Positions 48,164 to 57,992 of a stretch of 64,000 nt of DNA are shown here, one piece after another. The notes below the pieces were generated by a model, which was given only the letters and a program-made list of their open reading frames with translations, ran no database searches and was not told where the DNA came from. The DNA lies in contig CANLWS010000006.1 in NCBI GenBank assembly GCA_947494925.1, forward strand, positions 310,001 through 374,000, read 5' to 3'. The stretch comes from an uncultured Alteromonadaceae bacterium. Its GTDB lineage: Bacteria; Pseudomonadota; Gammaproteobacteria; Enterobacterales; Alteromonadaceae. The translations under genes and the position numbers were made by a program. The first letter of the stretch is position 1. Each line of letters begins with the position of its first letter.

Positions 48164-49117
48164 TTACCCTTTATAATTTTGTTCTAGATACGCCGCGGCG
48201 CCTAACAGCCCGTGATCCGGTTCTGTGATAATAAATGTTGGAATGGAAGCGACATAGTCTTTAAAACGACCTTTTGCCTCAAAACGAGCACGGAAGTCAC
48301 TTTGCTTAGCAAAGTCTACAAACCTTGGCGCAATGCCACCTCCAATATAGACACCGCCAGCGGTTCCGAGGTTGAGTGCCAGGTTGCCCGCAAAACTGCC
48401 CAGAATACGAAAGAACTGATGTAATGCTTGAACGCATAACTCACATTCATTATTCATAGCTTTATTTGTGATATCAGCGGGATCAGTATATTTAGCTTCT
48501 TCACTGCGATGCATAGCAAGTCCTTGATAAATATGCACAACACCTCTGCCTGACAGCACTTCCTCAGCGGATACATGACCTAATGCATTTTTGACAAACT
48601 GCCAAATCGCAAAATCGTATTCATCAAAGGGGGCAAAATCCACATGCCCTCCTTCACCGTCGAGAGCTTTCCAGCCATCATCAGTGTAAGTAAGGTGGTC
48701 AACCCCAAGACCGGTTCCGGGACCACATACAGCGATGTTCGCTTTTTCGACAGCTTCACCACCACCAATCTGAACTTTCTGATCACTATTAAGAACAGGT
48801 AACGAATGGGCAACCGAGGTGAAATCATTAATCACTCCCAGCCAATCCAGTGCCAGTTCTTGTTTTAAAGCTGCTATTGAAAATTGCCAATAATGATTGG
48901 TCATTTTTACCCAATCACCAGGAACGGGACAGGCTATAGCAATACATCCAGAGGTAAATTTCACCTGAGGATGAGCAGCAAAATAGTGCTTAATCGCCAG
49001 ACCAATAGTGTCAAAATCATTACACAGATACTTTTCAATGCTGTGTAATTTGTCGTTCTCAAATATGGCGAGCCTGATGTTGGTACCACCAACATCGGCG
49101 ACAAATCTAGTCGACAT
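48164..49117 (-). CDS. glk: Glucokinase
   Basis: The 317-residue ATP-dependent glucokinase is of the E. coli type. It has the phosphate-binding [15 protein letters not shown] start, [12 protein letters not shown] with the catalytic Asp, [21 protein letters not shown] and [13 protein letters not shown]. It makes glucose-6-phosphate for Zwf. The frame is open to 49165 inside edd, but ATG 49117 gives the normal N-terminus and lies 4 nt after the edd stop. Its place inside the Entner-Doudoroff operon ties free-glucose entry to that pathway. Confidence 0.95.
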   Translation of the reverse strand: MSTRFVADVGGTNIRLAIFENDKLHSIEKYLCNDFDTIGLAIKHYFAAHPQVKFTSGCIAIACPVPGDWVKMTNHYWQFSIAALKQELALDWLGVINDFTSVAHSLPVLNSDQKVQIGGGEAVEKANIAVCGPGTGLGVDHLTYTDDGWKALDGEGGHVDFAPFDEYDFAIWQFVKNALGHVSAEEVLSGRGVVHIYQGLAMHRSEEAKYTDPADITNKAMNNECELCVQALHQFFRILGSFAGNLALNLGTAGGVYIGGGIAPRFVDFAKQSDFRARFEAKGRFKDYVASIPTFIITEPDHGLLGAAAYLEQNYKG

Positions 49118-49121
49118 CCAC

Positions 49122-50942
49122 TTACTCCTGTTCCACAAATAAGGAACAAGCGCCCTGCTCTGCACCAGTCAAAGTACTGCGCATACCTGCAAACATTTCT
49201 CGGCCCATGCCAATTTGATGCTTACCTATATTGGAGGCAATCGCTACGCGTTTTGACAATACTTCTGCTTCGACCAGTAGCGACATTTCGCCCGTTTCAG
49301 TGTTGAGTTCAATAAGGTCGCCATTTTCAACTTTGGCCAACAAACCACCCTTGTAGGCCTCTGGAGTGACATGAATGGCAGCAGGCACTTTACCTGATGC
49401 TCCAGACATCCTTCCATCTGTAACCAAAGCGACTTTATAACCTTTGTCCTGAAGTACTCCTAAAGGCGGTGTCAGTCTGTGTAATTCTGGCATACCAATC
49501 GCCGCCGGCCCCTGAAAGCGCACAACCACAATACAGTCTTTATTCAGTGCACCAGATTGGAACGCAGCATCCAGTTCAAACTGGTCTTCAAACACTACTG
49601 CAGGGGCTTTAATGTGACAATGGGGTTCGCGCAATGCGGATGTTTTCATCACTCCGCGACCTAAATTGCCGTGTAAAACAGATAGTCCGCCGTCAGGCTT
49701 AAAGGGTTTAGCAGCGCTTGACAGGACATCTTTATCCAAGGATTCAGTCGGACCATCCTGCCAGGACAATTCACCATCACGCAATACAGGTTCCTTGGTG
49801 TATTGCTCAAGTCCTTGACCACAAATAGTGTTCACATCAGAGTGTATCAGGCCCGCATCAAGCAGCTCTTTAAACAATAGTGACATGCCACCTGCAGCTA
49901 CAAAGTGATTAATATCCGCAGATCCATTAGGATAAATACGAGTCAACAACGGAACGGCGTTCGAGATATCAGAGAAATCATCCCAATTGATCTTGTAACC
50001 CGCTGCACGCGCCACAGCAACCAAATGCATAGTGTGATTAGTCGAACCTCCCGTAGCCAGCAACCCAACCAAACCATTAACTATTGATTTAGCATCAACT
50101 ATGTGGCCAATGGGCATATAGTTATCACCAAGATCTGTAAGTCTTGTTACTTGTCTGGCAGCCGCTTTTGTCAACGCATCACGTAGTTCGGTACCTGGGT
50201 TAACAAAAGAAGCTCCGGGCAGATGTAACCCCATGACTTCAACAACCAACTGATTGCTGTTAGCCGTACCATAAAAAGTACAGGTTCCGGCTGAGTGGTA
50301 ACTTTGTGACTCAGCTTCAAGTAACTCTTCTCGTCCTACCTTACCTTCAGCGTAAGCCTGCCGGACCCGAGCTTTTTCCTTATTGGGAATACCTGACGGC
50401 ATTGGGCCAGCGGGCACAAATACTGTCGGAAGGTGTCCGAAACTCAACGCACCAAGTAGTAATCCAGGGACAATTTTATCGCAAATTCCAAGCATCAACG
50501 CACCGTCAAACATATTGTGCGAAAGCGCGACGGCGGTAGACTGTGCAATAACATCACGACTCATTAAACTCAGATCCATTCCTGGATTTCCCTGAGTTAC
50601 ACCGTCACACATAGCAGGAACACCACCGGCGAATTGCGCAACACTGCCGATATCGTTTATCGCTTGTTTTAAAATAGCTGGATAAGTCTCATAGGGCTGA
50701 TGAGCAGAAAGCATATCGTTGTATGACGAAACTATCGCAACGTTCGCTTTTGTCATGCTACGCAAGTCTGCTTTGTCTTCCTGATTACAAGCAGCGAAAC
50801 CATGCGCAAGATTACCGCAGGACAAGACTCCTCTGTGCGGTCCATTTCGTCTTGCTATGTCTATTTTTTCCAGGTATGCCTTTCTGCTTTGGCGACTGCG
50901 TTCAATAATACGTTCAGTCACTTCTTGAATAATTGAGTTCAT
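49122..50942 (-). CDS. edd: 6-phosphogluconate dehydratase
   Basis: The 606-residue IlvD/Edd-family enzyme dehydrates 6-phosphogluconate to KDPG. It has the [33 protein letters not shown] and [17 protein letters not shown] segments with cysteines suited to an iron-sulfur cluster, and [16 protein letters not shown] near the C-terminus. The length equals other Edd proteins. It lies 10 nt downstream of pgl and 4 nt upstream of glk. Confidence 0.97.
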   Translation of the reverse strand: MNSIIQEVTERIIERSRQSRKAYLEKIDIARRNGPHRGVLSCGNLAHGFAACNQEDKADLRSMTKANVAIVSSYNDMLSAHQPYETYPAILKQAINDIGSVAQFAGGVPAMCDGVTQGNPGMDLSLMSRDVIAQSTAVALSHNMFDGALMLGICDKIVPGLLLGALSFGHLPTVFVPAGPMPSGIPNKEKARVRQAYAEGKVGREELLEAESQSYHSAGTCTFYGTANSNQLVVEVMGLHLPGASFVNPGTELRDALTKAAARQVTRLTDLGDNYMPIGHIVDAKSIVNGLVGLLATGGSTNHTMHLVAVARAAGYKINWDDFSDISNAVPLLTRIYPNGSADINHFVAAGGMSLLFKELLDAGLIHSDVNTICGQGLEQYTKEPVLRDGELSWQDGPTESLDKDVLSSAAKPFKPDGGLSVLHGNLGRGVMKTSALREPHCHIKAPAVVFEDQFELDAAFQSGALNKDCIVVVRFQGPAAIGMPELHRLTPPLGVLQDKGYKVALVTDGRMSGASGKVPAAIHVTPEAYKGGLLAKVENGDLIELNTETGEMSLLVEAEVLSKRVAIASNIGKHQIGMGREMFAGMRSTLTGAEQGACSLFVEQE

Positions 50943-50952
50943 TTATCTGCTC

Positions 50953-51645
50953 CTAAGGCGCCCAGACTAGTTCAACGTCAGCACGATTTAATACGGCACG
51001 GATAGGCATTTCAGATTCGTTTTGCCCATCAATAGCGTTTTGCAAAACCTCTTTTTTGGCCTCGCCAGTCAGGTGTAAAAAGATTTTCCTGCTATAAAGT
51101 AATGCAGGTAAAGTTAACGACATTCTTTGGTTTGGTGCCGTTGTGGGCTGCACGGCAATAAAAGCGTTACCTGAGTCCATATCCAATCCTTGTAAAACCT
51201 GATCAGAACATGGAAACAACGAAGCTGTATGCCCATCTTCACCCATTCCAAGTATCAGTACATCAAATGGAGTTTGCATTTGCTGCAATTGCAAGGTACA
51301 TGCAGCAACAGCCTCAGACGCATCGGAGTGTTGCGTTTTCAAACTGACGAAATTGGCTTTGGAAGCAAAGTTTACCAATAGGTTTTCGCGCACCAATTTT
51401 GCATTACTTGCGTCATCGCTTTCATCAACCCAACGCTCATCAGCTAGAGTCACGTCAACGTCTTCCCAACCCAGATCCACGTTGGAAAGCGCCGCGAACA
51501 AGCCCATAGGGGTTCGCCCGCCAGATACAACAAGACTGGCACGCCCATTTTCAAGAATTCCATTCTTTAACAGTTGTGTAATTTGTTCTGCAAAGGAATG
51601 ATTTAAGGCTTCCTTTGTCTCAAAAATAGATTGCTTTAAAGGCAT
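50953..51645 (-). CDS. pgl: 6-phosphogluconolactonase
   Basis: The 230-residue DevB-type enzyme hydrolyses 6-phosphogluconolactone. Characteristic segments are SLVVSGGRTPMGLFAAL, VTLADERWV and ILGMGEDGHTASLFP. The frame opens further upstream within zwf, but ATG 51645 has GGGAAA upstream, gives the standard N-terminus, and lies 1 nt after the zwf stop. It acts between Zwf and Edd, encoded on either side. Confidence 0.95.
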   Translation of the reverse strand: MPLKQSIFETKEALNHSFAEQITQLLKNGILENGRASLVVSGGRTPMGLFAALSNVDLGWEDVDVTLADERWVDESDDASNAKLVRENLLVNFASKANFVSLKTQHSDASEAVAACTLQLQQMQTPFDVLILGMGEDGHTASLFPCSDQVLQGLDMDSGNAFIAVQPTTAPNQRMSLTLPALLYSRKIFLHLTGEAKKEVLQNAIDGQNESEMPIRAVLNRADVELVWAP

Positions 51646-51646
51646 C

Positions 51647-53137
51647 TTATTTTTTCCCCATTCGGCTTTCGTACCAAGCACGGTCATCTCTTGCTAAAAG
51701 GGCAATCGATGCAACCGGTCCCCATGTTCCAGCCTGATAAGGTTCTGGCTTTTCATTACTGCTTTCCCAAGCGGAGAAAATTCCATCCACCCAGGTCCAG
51801 GCCTGTTCAACTTCATCACGGCGAACAAACAAAGACTGGTTACCAATCATCACTTCCAGAAGTAATTTTTCGTATGCGTCTGCAATTCGTTCATCTTTGA
51901 ACTCTTCAGAAAAACTCAGATTTAATTTGGATTTTTGTAAATCCATCTGTCCTTTGCCGGTCAGTCCTGGGACTTTATTCATCACTGTCACTTCAACACC
52001 TTCGTCAGGTTGAAGTCGAATTGTCAGCTTGTTGGGTGGCAGTTGAGAAAAACTATCACCGAATAGATTGTGGGGTTGGCGCTTAAAATAAATGACCACT
52101 TCACTGACTTTATTTGGCAATCTTTTACCGGTTCTTAAATAAAAGGGTACACCGGCCCAACGCCAGTTATCCAATTCCACTTTCAACGCAACGAAGGTTT
52201 CTGTGGCACTTTCTGTATTGGCCCCTTCTTCTTCCAGATAACCAGGAACTTCCTGACCTTTTACAAAACCGCTGATGTATTGCCCACGCACCGTATTTTC
52301 ACGCACGTTAGCTGGCGTGATCGGACGAAGTGCCTTAAGGACCTTAAGTTTTTCATCCCGAATACTGTCTGCATCCAATGTTGCAGGGGGTTCCATTGCG
52401 ATCAACGTAAGAATCTGAAGCAAGTGGTTTTGCACCATATCGCGCATTTGTCCTGCTTCGTCGAAGTAGCCCCAACGACCTTCAATCCCAACCGATTCTG
52501 CAACTGAAATTTGAACATGATCAATACAGTTGTGGTCCCAGTTTGTTGCAAAAATAGAATTAGCAAAGCGCAAAGCTACCAGATTCAATACGGTCTCTTT
52601 ACCCAGATAATGGTCAATTCGATAAATTTGTTTTTCATCGAAGTACTCGGCGACCTGTTCGTTAATAACCTTGGATGATTCCAGGTCATGGCCCAATGGT
52701 TTTTCAAGTACTACTCTTACACTAGGATCAATTATTCCAGCGGTGTACAAGCCTTTACAGATATCGCCAAAAATTGAAGGTGGCGTGGCGAGATAGCAGA
52801 CCATGGTGCGATGTTCATCCATGTGCTCTTTGAAAACGGAGTAACTTTCGCAGTTTTTCATGTCTACACAAACATAATCGAGTTTAGAAGAAAACCTTGC
52901 CCAGGTTTCTTCACACAACTCTTCACCACCAAAATTTTCAATATTGTCTTTAACTAAAACTACATAATCATCAACTGAAATGTCGTGTCTTGCGACACCA
53001 ATGACCTTAGTTTCGGCGTGAATTAGTCCTGCTTTTTCTAACTGATAAAGCGATGGTAATAGTTTACGGCGTGCAAGATCCCCTTTGGTGCCAAAGAGAA
53101 CAAAGTCACAGGGTTCGATAGAGTTTTCCAACACCAT
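51647..53137 (-). CDS. zwf: Glucose-6-phosphate 1-dehydrogenase
   Basis: The 496-residue enzyme oxidises glucose-6-phosphate to 6-phosphogluconolactone, making NAD(P)H. It has the GTKGDLARRKLLPSLYQL nucleotide-binding start (Lys in place of the usual Ala/Ser in GxxGDL), the active-site RIDHYLGKETVLNL, and PFYLRTGKRL. It is the first gene of the zwf-pgl-edd-glk-eda operon, whose promoter region is shared with the divergent hexR. Confidence 0.97.
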   Translation of the reverse strand: MVLENSIEPCDFVLFGTKGDLARRKLLPSLYQLEKAGLIHAETKVIGVARHDISVDDYVVLVKDNIENFGGEELCEETWARFSSKLDYVCVDMKNCESYSVFKEHMDEHRTMVCYLATPPSIFGDICKGLYTAGIIDPSVRVVLEKPLGHDLESSKVINEQVAEYFDEKQIYRIDHYLGKETVLNLVALRFANSIFATNWDHNCIDHVQISVAESVGIEGRWGYFDEAGQMRDMVQNHLLQILTLIAMEPPATLDADSIRDEKLKVLKALRPITPANVRENTVRGQYISGFVKGQEVPGYLEEEGANTESATETFVALKVELDNWRWAGVPFYLRTGKRLPNKVSEVVIYFKRQPHNLFGDSFSQLPPNKLTIRLQPDEGVEVTVMNKVPGLTGKGQMDLQKSKLNLSFSEEFKDERIADAYEKLLLEVMIGNQSLFVRRDEVEQAWTWVDGIFSAWESSNEKPEPYQAGTWGPVASIALLARDDRAWYESRMGKK

Positions 53138-53165
53138 TTTGTATCAACCTGTATAAATAATAATA

Positions 53166-53179
53166 GTGAATGTATTCAC
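53166..53179. promoter_or_regulatory. Perfect palindrome in the zwf leader
   Basis: GTGAAT-GT-ATTCAC is a perfect 14-bp palindrome 29 nt upstream of the zwf start. It does not match the HexR consensus and could be the operator of another regulator or a small leader hairpin. Confidence 0.4.
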
Positions 53180-53241
53180 ATGGCCGACTACAAAACGCAG
53201 GCTGTCCATATGTTACAAGATTGCTAAAACTTAACACCAAA

Positions 53242-53256
53242 TGTAGTAATTTTACA
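53242..53256. promoter_or_regulatory. HexR operator upstream of zwf
   Basis: TGTAGTAATTTTACA fits the HexR half-site pattern TGTAnT...TTACA with few changes. It lies 105 nt upstream of zwf and about 170 nt upstream of hexR, where HexR would repress the Entner-Doudoroff operon. Confidence 0.7.
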
Positions 53257-53330
53257 ACTTTTTTGCCGTTAAAATCCGATAAATACCGGCTAAATTTCCA
53301 TATTCATGATCAAATCATGTAAATTTTTTT

Positions 53331-53345
53331 GTTAAAAAGTTACAA
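53331..53345. promoter_or_regulatory. Possible weak HexR site near hexR
   Basis: TGTTAAAAAGTTACA shares 12 of 15 positions with the pykA HexR site. It lies 83 nt before the hexR ATG and may serve autoregulation; the match is weak in AT-rich sequence. Confidence 0.35.
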
Positions 53346-53427
53346 GAACCCTACCCTTTTCATACCCGACAGTGTTACTGTAAGCGGTAAAGTATAAGAT
53401 TATTATAAGTAAGTTTGTGTTGCTCGT

Positions 53428-54282
53428 ATGAATATTCTTGAAAAAATAACTCAAAACAAATCCGCGTTCAGTAAGTCTGAACGAAAAGTCGCCGACATTA
53501 TTTTAGCCAATCCACAAACCGCGATACATTCGAGTATAGCGACACTGGCGAAAATGTCAGATGTGAGTGAGCCTACGGTTAATCGTTTTTGCCGCAGACT
53601 TGATACAAAGGGCTTCCCCGATTTCAAATTGCACCTGGCACAAAGTCTTGCCAACGGAACACCTTACGTCAACCGACACGTTGAGGAACATGATGGTCCG
53701 GATGAGTACACCAAAAAGATTTTCGAGTCCACCATGGCCTCGCTGGAAGTAGCAAGACAATCCATTGATATCAATATTGTTAATCGAGTCGTAGACTTGC
53801 TCACCCAGGCCCAGAAGATTTCTTTCTTTGGTCTTGGCGCCTCTGCATCTGTTGCCCACGATGCATTAAATAAATTTTTCAGATTTAATGTGCCGGTCGT
53901 TTATTTCGAAGATATATTAATGCAGCGCATGAGTTGCATGAATTCCTGCGAGGACGACGTGGTGGTATTAATCTCTCACACAGGAAGAACCAAAAGCCTG
54001 GTGGAAATTGCACAGATAGCCCGTGCAAACGACGCCACCGTTGTTGGCATAACCTCAAAGAACAGCCCTTTGAGCCGTGAGTGTAATTTAGTATTATCCT
54101 TGGAAGTCCCTGAAGACACGGACATGTACATGCCAATGGCTTCACGTATAGCCCAATTGACCTTAATTGATATTCTTGCGACGGGGTTTACTTTACGCCG
54201 CGGCGGAAAATTTCGCGAAAACCTCAAACGTGTCAAAGATACGCTGAGAGGTTCAAGGTTTGAAAAACGTACAGACAACTGA
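53428..54282 (+). CDS. hexR: HexR transcriptional regulator (RpiR family)
   Basis: The 284-residue regulator has an N-terminal RpiR helix-turn-helix domain (about 1-77; IATLAKMSDVSEPTVNRFCRRL) and a C-terminal SIS sugar-phosphate domain (about 110-250; ISFFGLGASASVAHDA, VVVLISHTGRTKSLVEIA). HexR is known in gammaproteobacteria to control central carbohydrate genes and to release DNA when bound by KDPG. It is divergent from zwf, its main target, with HexR-like palindromes between them. No strong ribosome-binding site is visible, which would fit low expression. Confidence 0.95.
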   Translation: MNILEKITQNKSAFSKSERKVADIILANPQTAIHSSIATLAKMSDVSEPTVNRFCRRLDTKGFPDFKLHLAQSLANGTPYVNRHVEEHDGPDEYTKKIFESTMASLEVARQSIDINIVNRVVDLLTQAQKISFFGLGASASVAHDALNKFFRFNVPVVYFEDILMQRMSCMNSCEDDVVVLISHTGRTKSLVEIAQIARANDATVVGITSKNSPLSRECNLVLSLEVPEDTDMYMPMASRIAQLTLIDILATGFTLRRGGKFRENLKRVKDTLRGSRFEKRTDN

Positions 54283-54300
54283 ATAACGTTAGAAATTGAA

Positions 54301-54324
54301 AAAGAGCCTCAGGGCTCTTTTTTT
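54301..54324 (+). terminator. Intrinsic terminator after hexR
   Basis: AAAGAGCC (54301-54308) pairs with GGCTCTTT (54313-54320) around TCAG, followed by more T. Confidence 0.9.
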
Positions 54325-54366
54325 GTTAAAAAATTTCACATTTGGTTCATATTGCACTAGAATTTT

Positions 54367-54381
54367 TGTAATAAAATTACA
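54367..54381. promoter_or_regulatory. HexR operator upstream of pykA
   Basis: TGTAATAAAATTACA is a perfect HexR consensus palindrome, 116 nt upstream of the pykA ATG and directly after the hexR terminator. Confidence 0.85.
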
Positions 54382-54497
54382 GTTTAATATCTAACCAAGT
54401 AAATTGTGTGTCAATTTCAGTAAAACGAGATCAATTCCGTTTTCCTGAGCTGTCCCATTTGCGATAAGTACTCCTACAAAAAGCGGATATCACTATT

Positions 54498-55934
54498 ATG
54501 TTAAGACGAACAAAAATTCTGGCAACACTTGGACCAGCGACGGATACCGTCGAACGAATTGAAGCAATAATCAAAGCAGGTGCAAACGTAGTCAGAATGA
54601 ACTTCTCACATGGTAGCGCTGAAGATCATATTAAGCGTGCCAAAATGGTCAGGGAGTCTGCGGCTAAACTAGGTAAATACGTGGGAATATTAGGTGATCT
54701 TCAGGGTCCAAAAATTCGTGTATCAAAATTTAAAGAAGGTGCAATAAACCTTGCTATTGGCGATTCATTTATTCTTGATGCCGATTTAGACAGTCTGGCC
54801 GGCGATCAGGAATCAGTTGGTATCGATTACAAAGCCTTACCTCAAGATGTGGATAAGGGTGATTTACTTTTGCTGGATGATGGCCGAATTCAGTTGCGGG
54901 TGACCTCTGTAGAAGGCAACAAGGTCCATACAGTAGTTACCGTGGGTGGGAAACTATCAAATAACAAAGGCATCAATCGACTTGGTGGTGGACTTTCCGC
55001 TGAAGCGCTAACAGAAAAAGATAAAAAGGATATACTCACTGCTGCAAAAATGAATGTTGATTATCTGGCAGTTTCCTTCCCTAGAAGTGGAGCAGATCTG
55101 GATTATGCTCGCTCCTTGGCGGAAGAAGCCGGATGTTTTGCTAAAATATGTGCCAAAGTAGAGCGTGCGGAAACGGTTGCCAGCGATGAAGCAATTGATG
55201 ACATTATTGAGGCATCGGATGCCGTGATGGTTGCCCGCGGTGATCTAGGCGTTGAAATTGGTGACGCTGAGCTGGTTGGCGTGCAGAAAAAACTGATTTC
55301 ACGATCTCGGCAATTGAACAAAGTGGTCATTACTGCAACTCAAATGATGGAATCCATGATCAGCAGTCCAATGCCAACACGAGCGGAAGTAATGGACGTT
55401 GCCAACGCGGTTCTAGACGGAACTGATGCGGTAATGTTGTCAGCCGAAACCGCCGCTGGGGACTTTCCGGTCGAGACAGTATTGGCCATGGCCAGGGTCT
55501 GTGAAGGTGCTGAAACCCATCCTAGTGTAAAAATATCTAAACATCGTATTGATGAGTCCTTTTCTTCGGTCAGTGAGTCAATAGCGCTTGCTGCTGTTTA
55601 TGCGGCAAACCATTTACACAGTGTTAAAGCACTGGTGGTACTGACCGAAAGTGGGAAAACGCCTAAGTTGATGTCGCGAATTACCACAGCACTTCCAATT
55701 TATGCATTGTCTCGCCATGAGTCATCTTTAAATGCAATGGCTCTTTATCGAGGTGTTAAGCCCGTGTTTTTCGATTCCAGAGGCAGCGAGCCAGGGCAGC
55801 TGAAACAAGATGTAATAGATATTCTTAAAACTAAAAACCTGGTAAGTTCGGGTGATATTTTTGTGATGACATATGGCGATGAAATGGAAACCATAGGTTC
55901 TACAAACGCATTGAAGCTGGTTAACGTTCAATAG
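54498..55934 (+). CDS. pykA: Pyruvate kinase, PykA type
   Basis: The 478-residue enzyme makes ATP and pyruvate from phosphoenolpyruvate. Signatures are [45 protein letters not shown], the catalytic-site [13 protein letters not shown] and [11 protein letters not shown]. Over its whole length it resembles PykA (AMP-type) more than PykF. A HexR site lies upstream, so it is likely controlled with the Entner-Doudoroff operon. A terminator with a long imperfect stem follows. Confidence 0.96.
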   Translation: MLRRTKILATLGPATDTVERIEAIIKAGANVVRMNFSHGSAEDHIKRAKMVRESAAKLGKYVGILGDLQGPKIRVSKFKEGAINLAIGDSFILDADLDSLAGDQESVGIDYKALPQDVDKGDLLLLDDGRIQLRVTSVEGNKVHTVVTVGGKLSNNKGINRLGGGLSAEALTEKDKKDILTAAKMNVDYLAVSFPRSGADLDYARSLAEEAGCFAKICAKVERAETVASDEAIDDIIEASDAVMVARGDLGVEIGDAELVGVQKKLISRSRQLNKVVITATQMMESMISSPMPTRAEVMDVANAVLDGTDAVMLSAETAAGDFPVETVLAMARVCEGAETHPSVKISKHRIDESFSSVSESIALAAVYAANHLHSVKALVVLTESGKTPKLMSRITTALPIYALSRHESSLNAMALYRGVKPVFFDSRGSEPGQLKQDVIDILKTKNLVSSGDIFVMTYGDEMETIGSTNALKLVNVQ

Positions 55935-55955
55935 GTTCTTAATTTATTTCAACTG

Positions 55956-56007
55956 GGCAATACGCAATATGTCAGCATAAATGACGTAATGCGCATTGCC
56001 TTTTTTT
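55956..56007 (+). terminator. Intrinsic terminator after pykA
   Basis: GGCAAT pairs with ATTGCC at the base, with further imperfect pairing (ACGCA/TGCGC; TGTCA/TGACG) up a long stem, followed by seven T at 56001-56007. Confidence 0.75.
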
Positions 56008-56109
56008 ATGCGTCAAGCAATCCATCATGTGCTCCTATAGTGGTCTATCATTTAACAAAATATTTTTCTCTAACCTGAGCCAGTAAGATATCCAAAACAG
56101 GAGATCAAA

Positions 56110-57282
56110 ATGTCTGAAACGAAACAGTTCGATGTAGTAGTTTATGGTTCCACCGGATTTACTGGCCGCCTTGTGGCAAAGTATTTATCGCAACAATATT
56201 CAGGTAATGAAGTACGCTGGGCTATGGCTGGCAGAAGTGAAGAGAAACTGGCCCAGGTTAGAGATGAAATCGGGGCACCAGCTGATACGCCATTCGTAGT
56301 TGCTGATGCTGATAACCTTGATAGTCTGAAAGCCATGGTTGCATCTACTAAAGTTGTGCTGACCACTGTTGGTCCCTACCAACTTTATGGTTCAGAGTTG
56401 GTCAGGCTTTGTGCTGAGTTGGGCACCGACTATGTCGATCTATGTGGTGAACCAGCTTGGATGCACGTCATGATTGATGCTTATCAAGCTGATGCAGAAA
56501 AAAGTGGTGCCAGAATAGTGTTTTCCTGCGGGTTCGATTCCATCCCGTTCGATTTAGGCGTGTATCACCTGCAAAATTTAGCAAAAGAAAAATTTGGCCA
56601 TACCCTGCCTCGAGTAAAAGGCAGGGTGAAAGGCATGAAAGGCACATTTTCAGGCGGCACAGCGGCAAGTCTCAAAGCGACTATGGCTGCTGCCCACAAA
56701 GATCCCGCCGTGATGAAAGTCCTGCTTAATCCGTTTTCGCTCACATCTGGTTTTCAAGGAGCTGAGCAACCTCACGGCATGAAACCTTATTTTGAAGAAG
56801 AGTTTAACAGCTGGGTAGCGCCATTTATAATGGCCGCGATTAATACACGAAATATACATCGCTCCAATGCATTATTACAGCATGACTATGGTACACAATT
56901 TGTTTACGACGAAATGTTGTTTACCGGTCCAGGTGAGCAAGGAGAAGCAACGGCAAATGCGGTGGCAAATGATAAAAGCATGGCCGGTGATAAAGGACCT
57001 AAACCTGGAGAAGGACCAAGCAAAAAGGAGCGTGAGGAAGGGTTTTATGACCTGATGTTTTTCGGCAGTGATGAGCAAGGCAATAAGCTAGCAGTTAATG
57101 TCACAGGTGACAGAGATCCGGGTTATGGCTCGACATCAAAAATGATTGCAGAAAGTGCAATTTGCTTGGCTTTGGGACTTTGCGATAAATCAGGTGGTAT
57201 CTGGACCCCTGCCCCTGCACTTGGACATACCTTGATCAAGCGATTAGAGCAAAATGCAGGCATGACGTTTAACCAGGTCTGA
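56110..57282 (+). CDS. Saccharopine dehydrogenase-like / trans-acting enoyl reductase family protein
   Basis: The 390-residue protein has an N-terminal Rossmann fold (VVVYGSTGFTGRLVAKYL, about 9-26; VLTTVGPYQLYGSELVRLCAELGTDYVDLCGE). It resembles the saccharopine-dehydrogenase-like enoyl reductases known from mycobacterial lipid synthesis and their bacterial homologues of unknown function. GFDSIPFDLGVYHL and KGTFSGGTAASL are conserved in that family. A Gly/Lys-rich linker (DKGPKPGEGPSKKEREEGF) appears late. No polyketide genes are nearby, so the substrate is unknown. It is flanked by terminators and is probably monocistronic. Confidence 0.85.
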   Translation: MSETKQFDVVVYGSTGFTGRLVAKYLSQQYSGNEVRWAMAGRSEEKLAQVRDEIGAPADTPFVVADADNLDSLKAMVASTKVVLTTVGPYQLYGSELVRLCAELGTDYVDLCGEPAWMHVMIDAYQADAEKSGARIVFSCGFDSIPFDLGVYHLQNLAKEKFGHTLPRVKGRVKGMKGTFSGGTAASLKATMAAAHKDPAVMKVLLNPFSLTSGFQGAEQPHGMKPYFEEEFNSWVAPFIMAAINTRNIHRSNALLQHDYGTQFVYDEMLFTGPGEQGEATANAVANDKSMAGDKGPKPGEGPSKKEREEGFYDLMFFGSDEQGNKLAVNVTGDRDPGYGSTSKMIAESAICLALGLCDKSGGIWTPAPALGHTLIKRLEQNAGMTFNQV

Positions 57283-57327
57283 TTGTAACCATATAAGCAA
57301 TATTTATTTGGACAATAGCATTTCATT

Positions 57328-57357
57328 AAAAAAGCCAGCGTTCGCTGGCTTTTTTAA
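57328..57357. terminator. Bidirectional terminator between convergent genes
   Basis: AAAAGCCAGCG (57330-57340) pairs with CGCTGGCTTTT (57343-57353), with A- and T-runs outside. It serves the enoyl-reductase-like gene and ydjA. Confidence 0.85.
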
Positions 57358-57366
57358 TAGAGTGAA

Positions 57367-57918
57367 TTAATCCCAGACCTCGAAAAAAGTATCACTGTCA
57401 ATTTTGGGTTTGGGCATAATTTTGGTTACTGTGCTTCCCAAATATAAAAAACCAACTATTTCATCTTGCTCTGCCAATTCGAGTTCCGATTTCACACATT
57501 CATTTTGCGCATAACTACCGGTTCGCCATACTCCGCCAAACCCTTGCGCAAATGCCGCCATCTGCATTGCGTGGGCAGCGCAAGAGGCTGACGCGACTTG
57601 TTCAACCCAAGGCACTTTTTCATGTTCTTTATATTTGGCAATAACAATGATCACCATAGGCGCCCGAAGTGGCAACTGTGCAGCGCGACTTTTACTTTTG
57701 TCGTCCATGTCACTCGCATGCGCCGCTTTTTCGAATATCTGACCTAACTTGTTTAAACCTTCATTCTGGCAAACGATAAACCTCCAGGGTTTTAAACAGG
57801 CGTGATCAGGTGCTCGCAAAGCTGATTGCATTATGTTTTCAAGGCTAGCCCCCTGTGGTGCTGGTGCCTGAAGTCTGGGTTGTGAAGATCGATGTAAAAG
57901 GAGTTCCAAAGCGTCCAT
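57367..57918 (-). CDS. ydjA: YdjA-type nitroreductase
   Basis: The 183-residue FMN-binding nitroreductase matches E. coli YdjA in length and key segments: MDALELLLHRSSQPRL, SALRAPDHACLKPWRF, AAHAMQMAAFAQGFGGVWRTGS and DEIVGFLYLG. It probably acts as an NAD(P)H-dependent reductase, but the physiological substrate is unknown. In E. coli ydjA lies next to sppA, and sppA is also close by here. Confidence 0.93.
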   Translation of the reverse strand: MDALELLLHRSSQPRLQAPAPQGASLENIMQSALRAPDHACLKPWRFIVCQNEGLNKLGQIFEKAAHASDMDDKSKSRAAQLPLRAPMVIIVIAKYKEHEKVPWVEQVASASCAAHAMQMAAFAQGFGGVWRTGSYAQNECVKSELELAEQDEIVGFLYLGSTVTKIMPKPKIDSDTFFEVWD

Positions 57919-57960
57919 CGTAATTCCTGAAAACAGCTATTAGTTCAGTTAGTCTACATA

Positions 57961-57983
57961 AAAAAGGCGCCTCAGGCGCCTTT
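57961..57983 (-). terminator. Terminator downstream of the DoxX gene
   Basis: AAAGGCGCC (57963-57971) pairs with GGCGCCTTT (57975-57983) around TCA. On the minus strand a T-run follows. Confidence 0.85.
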
Positions 57984-57992
57984 CGGATAAGA

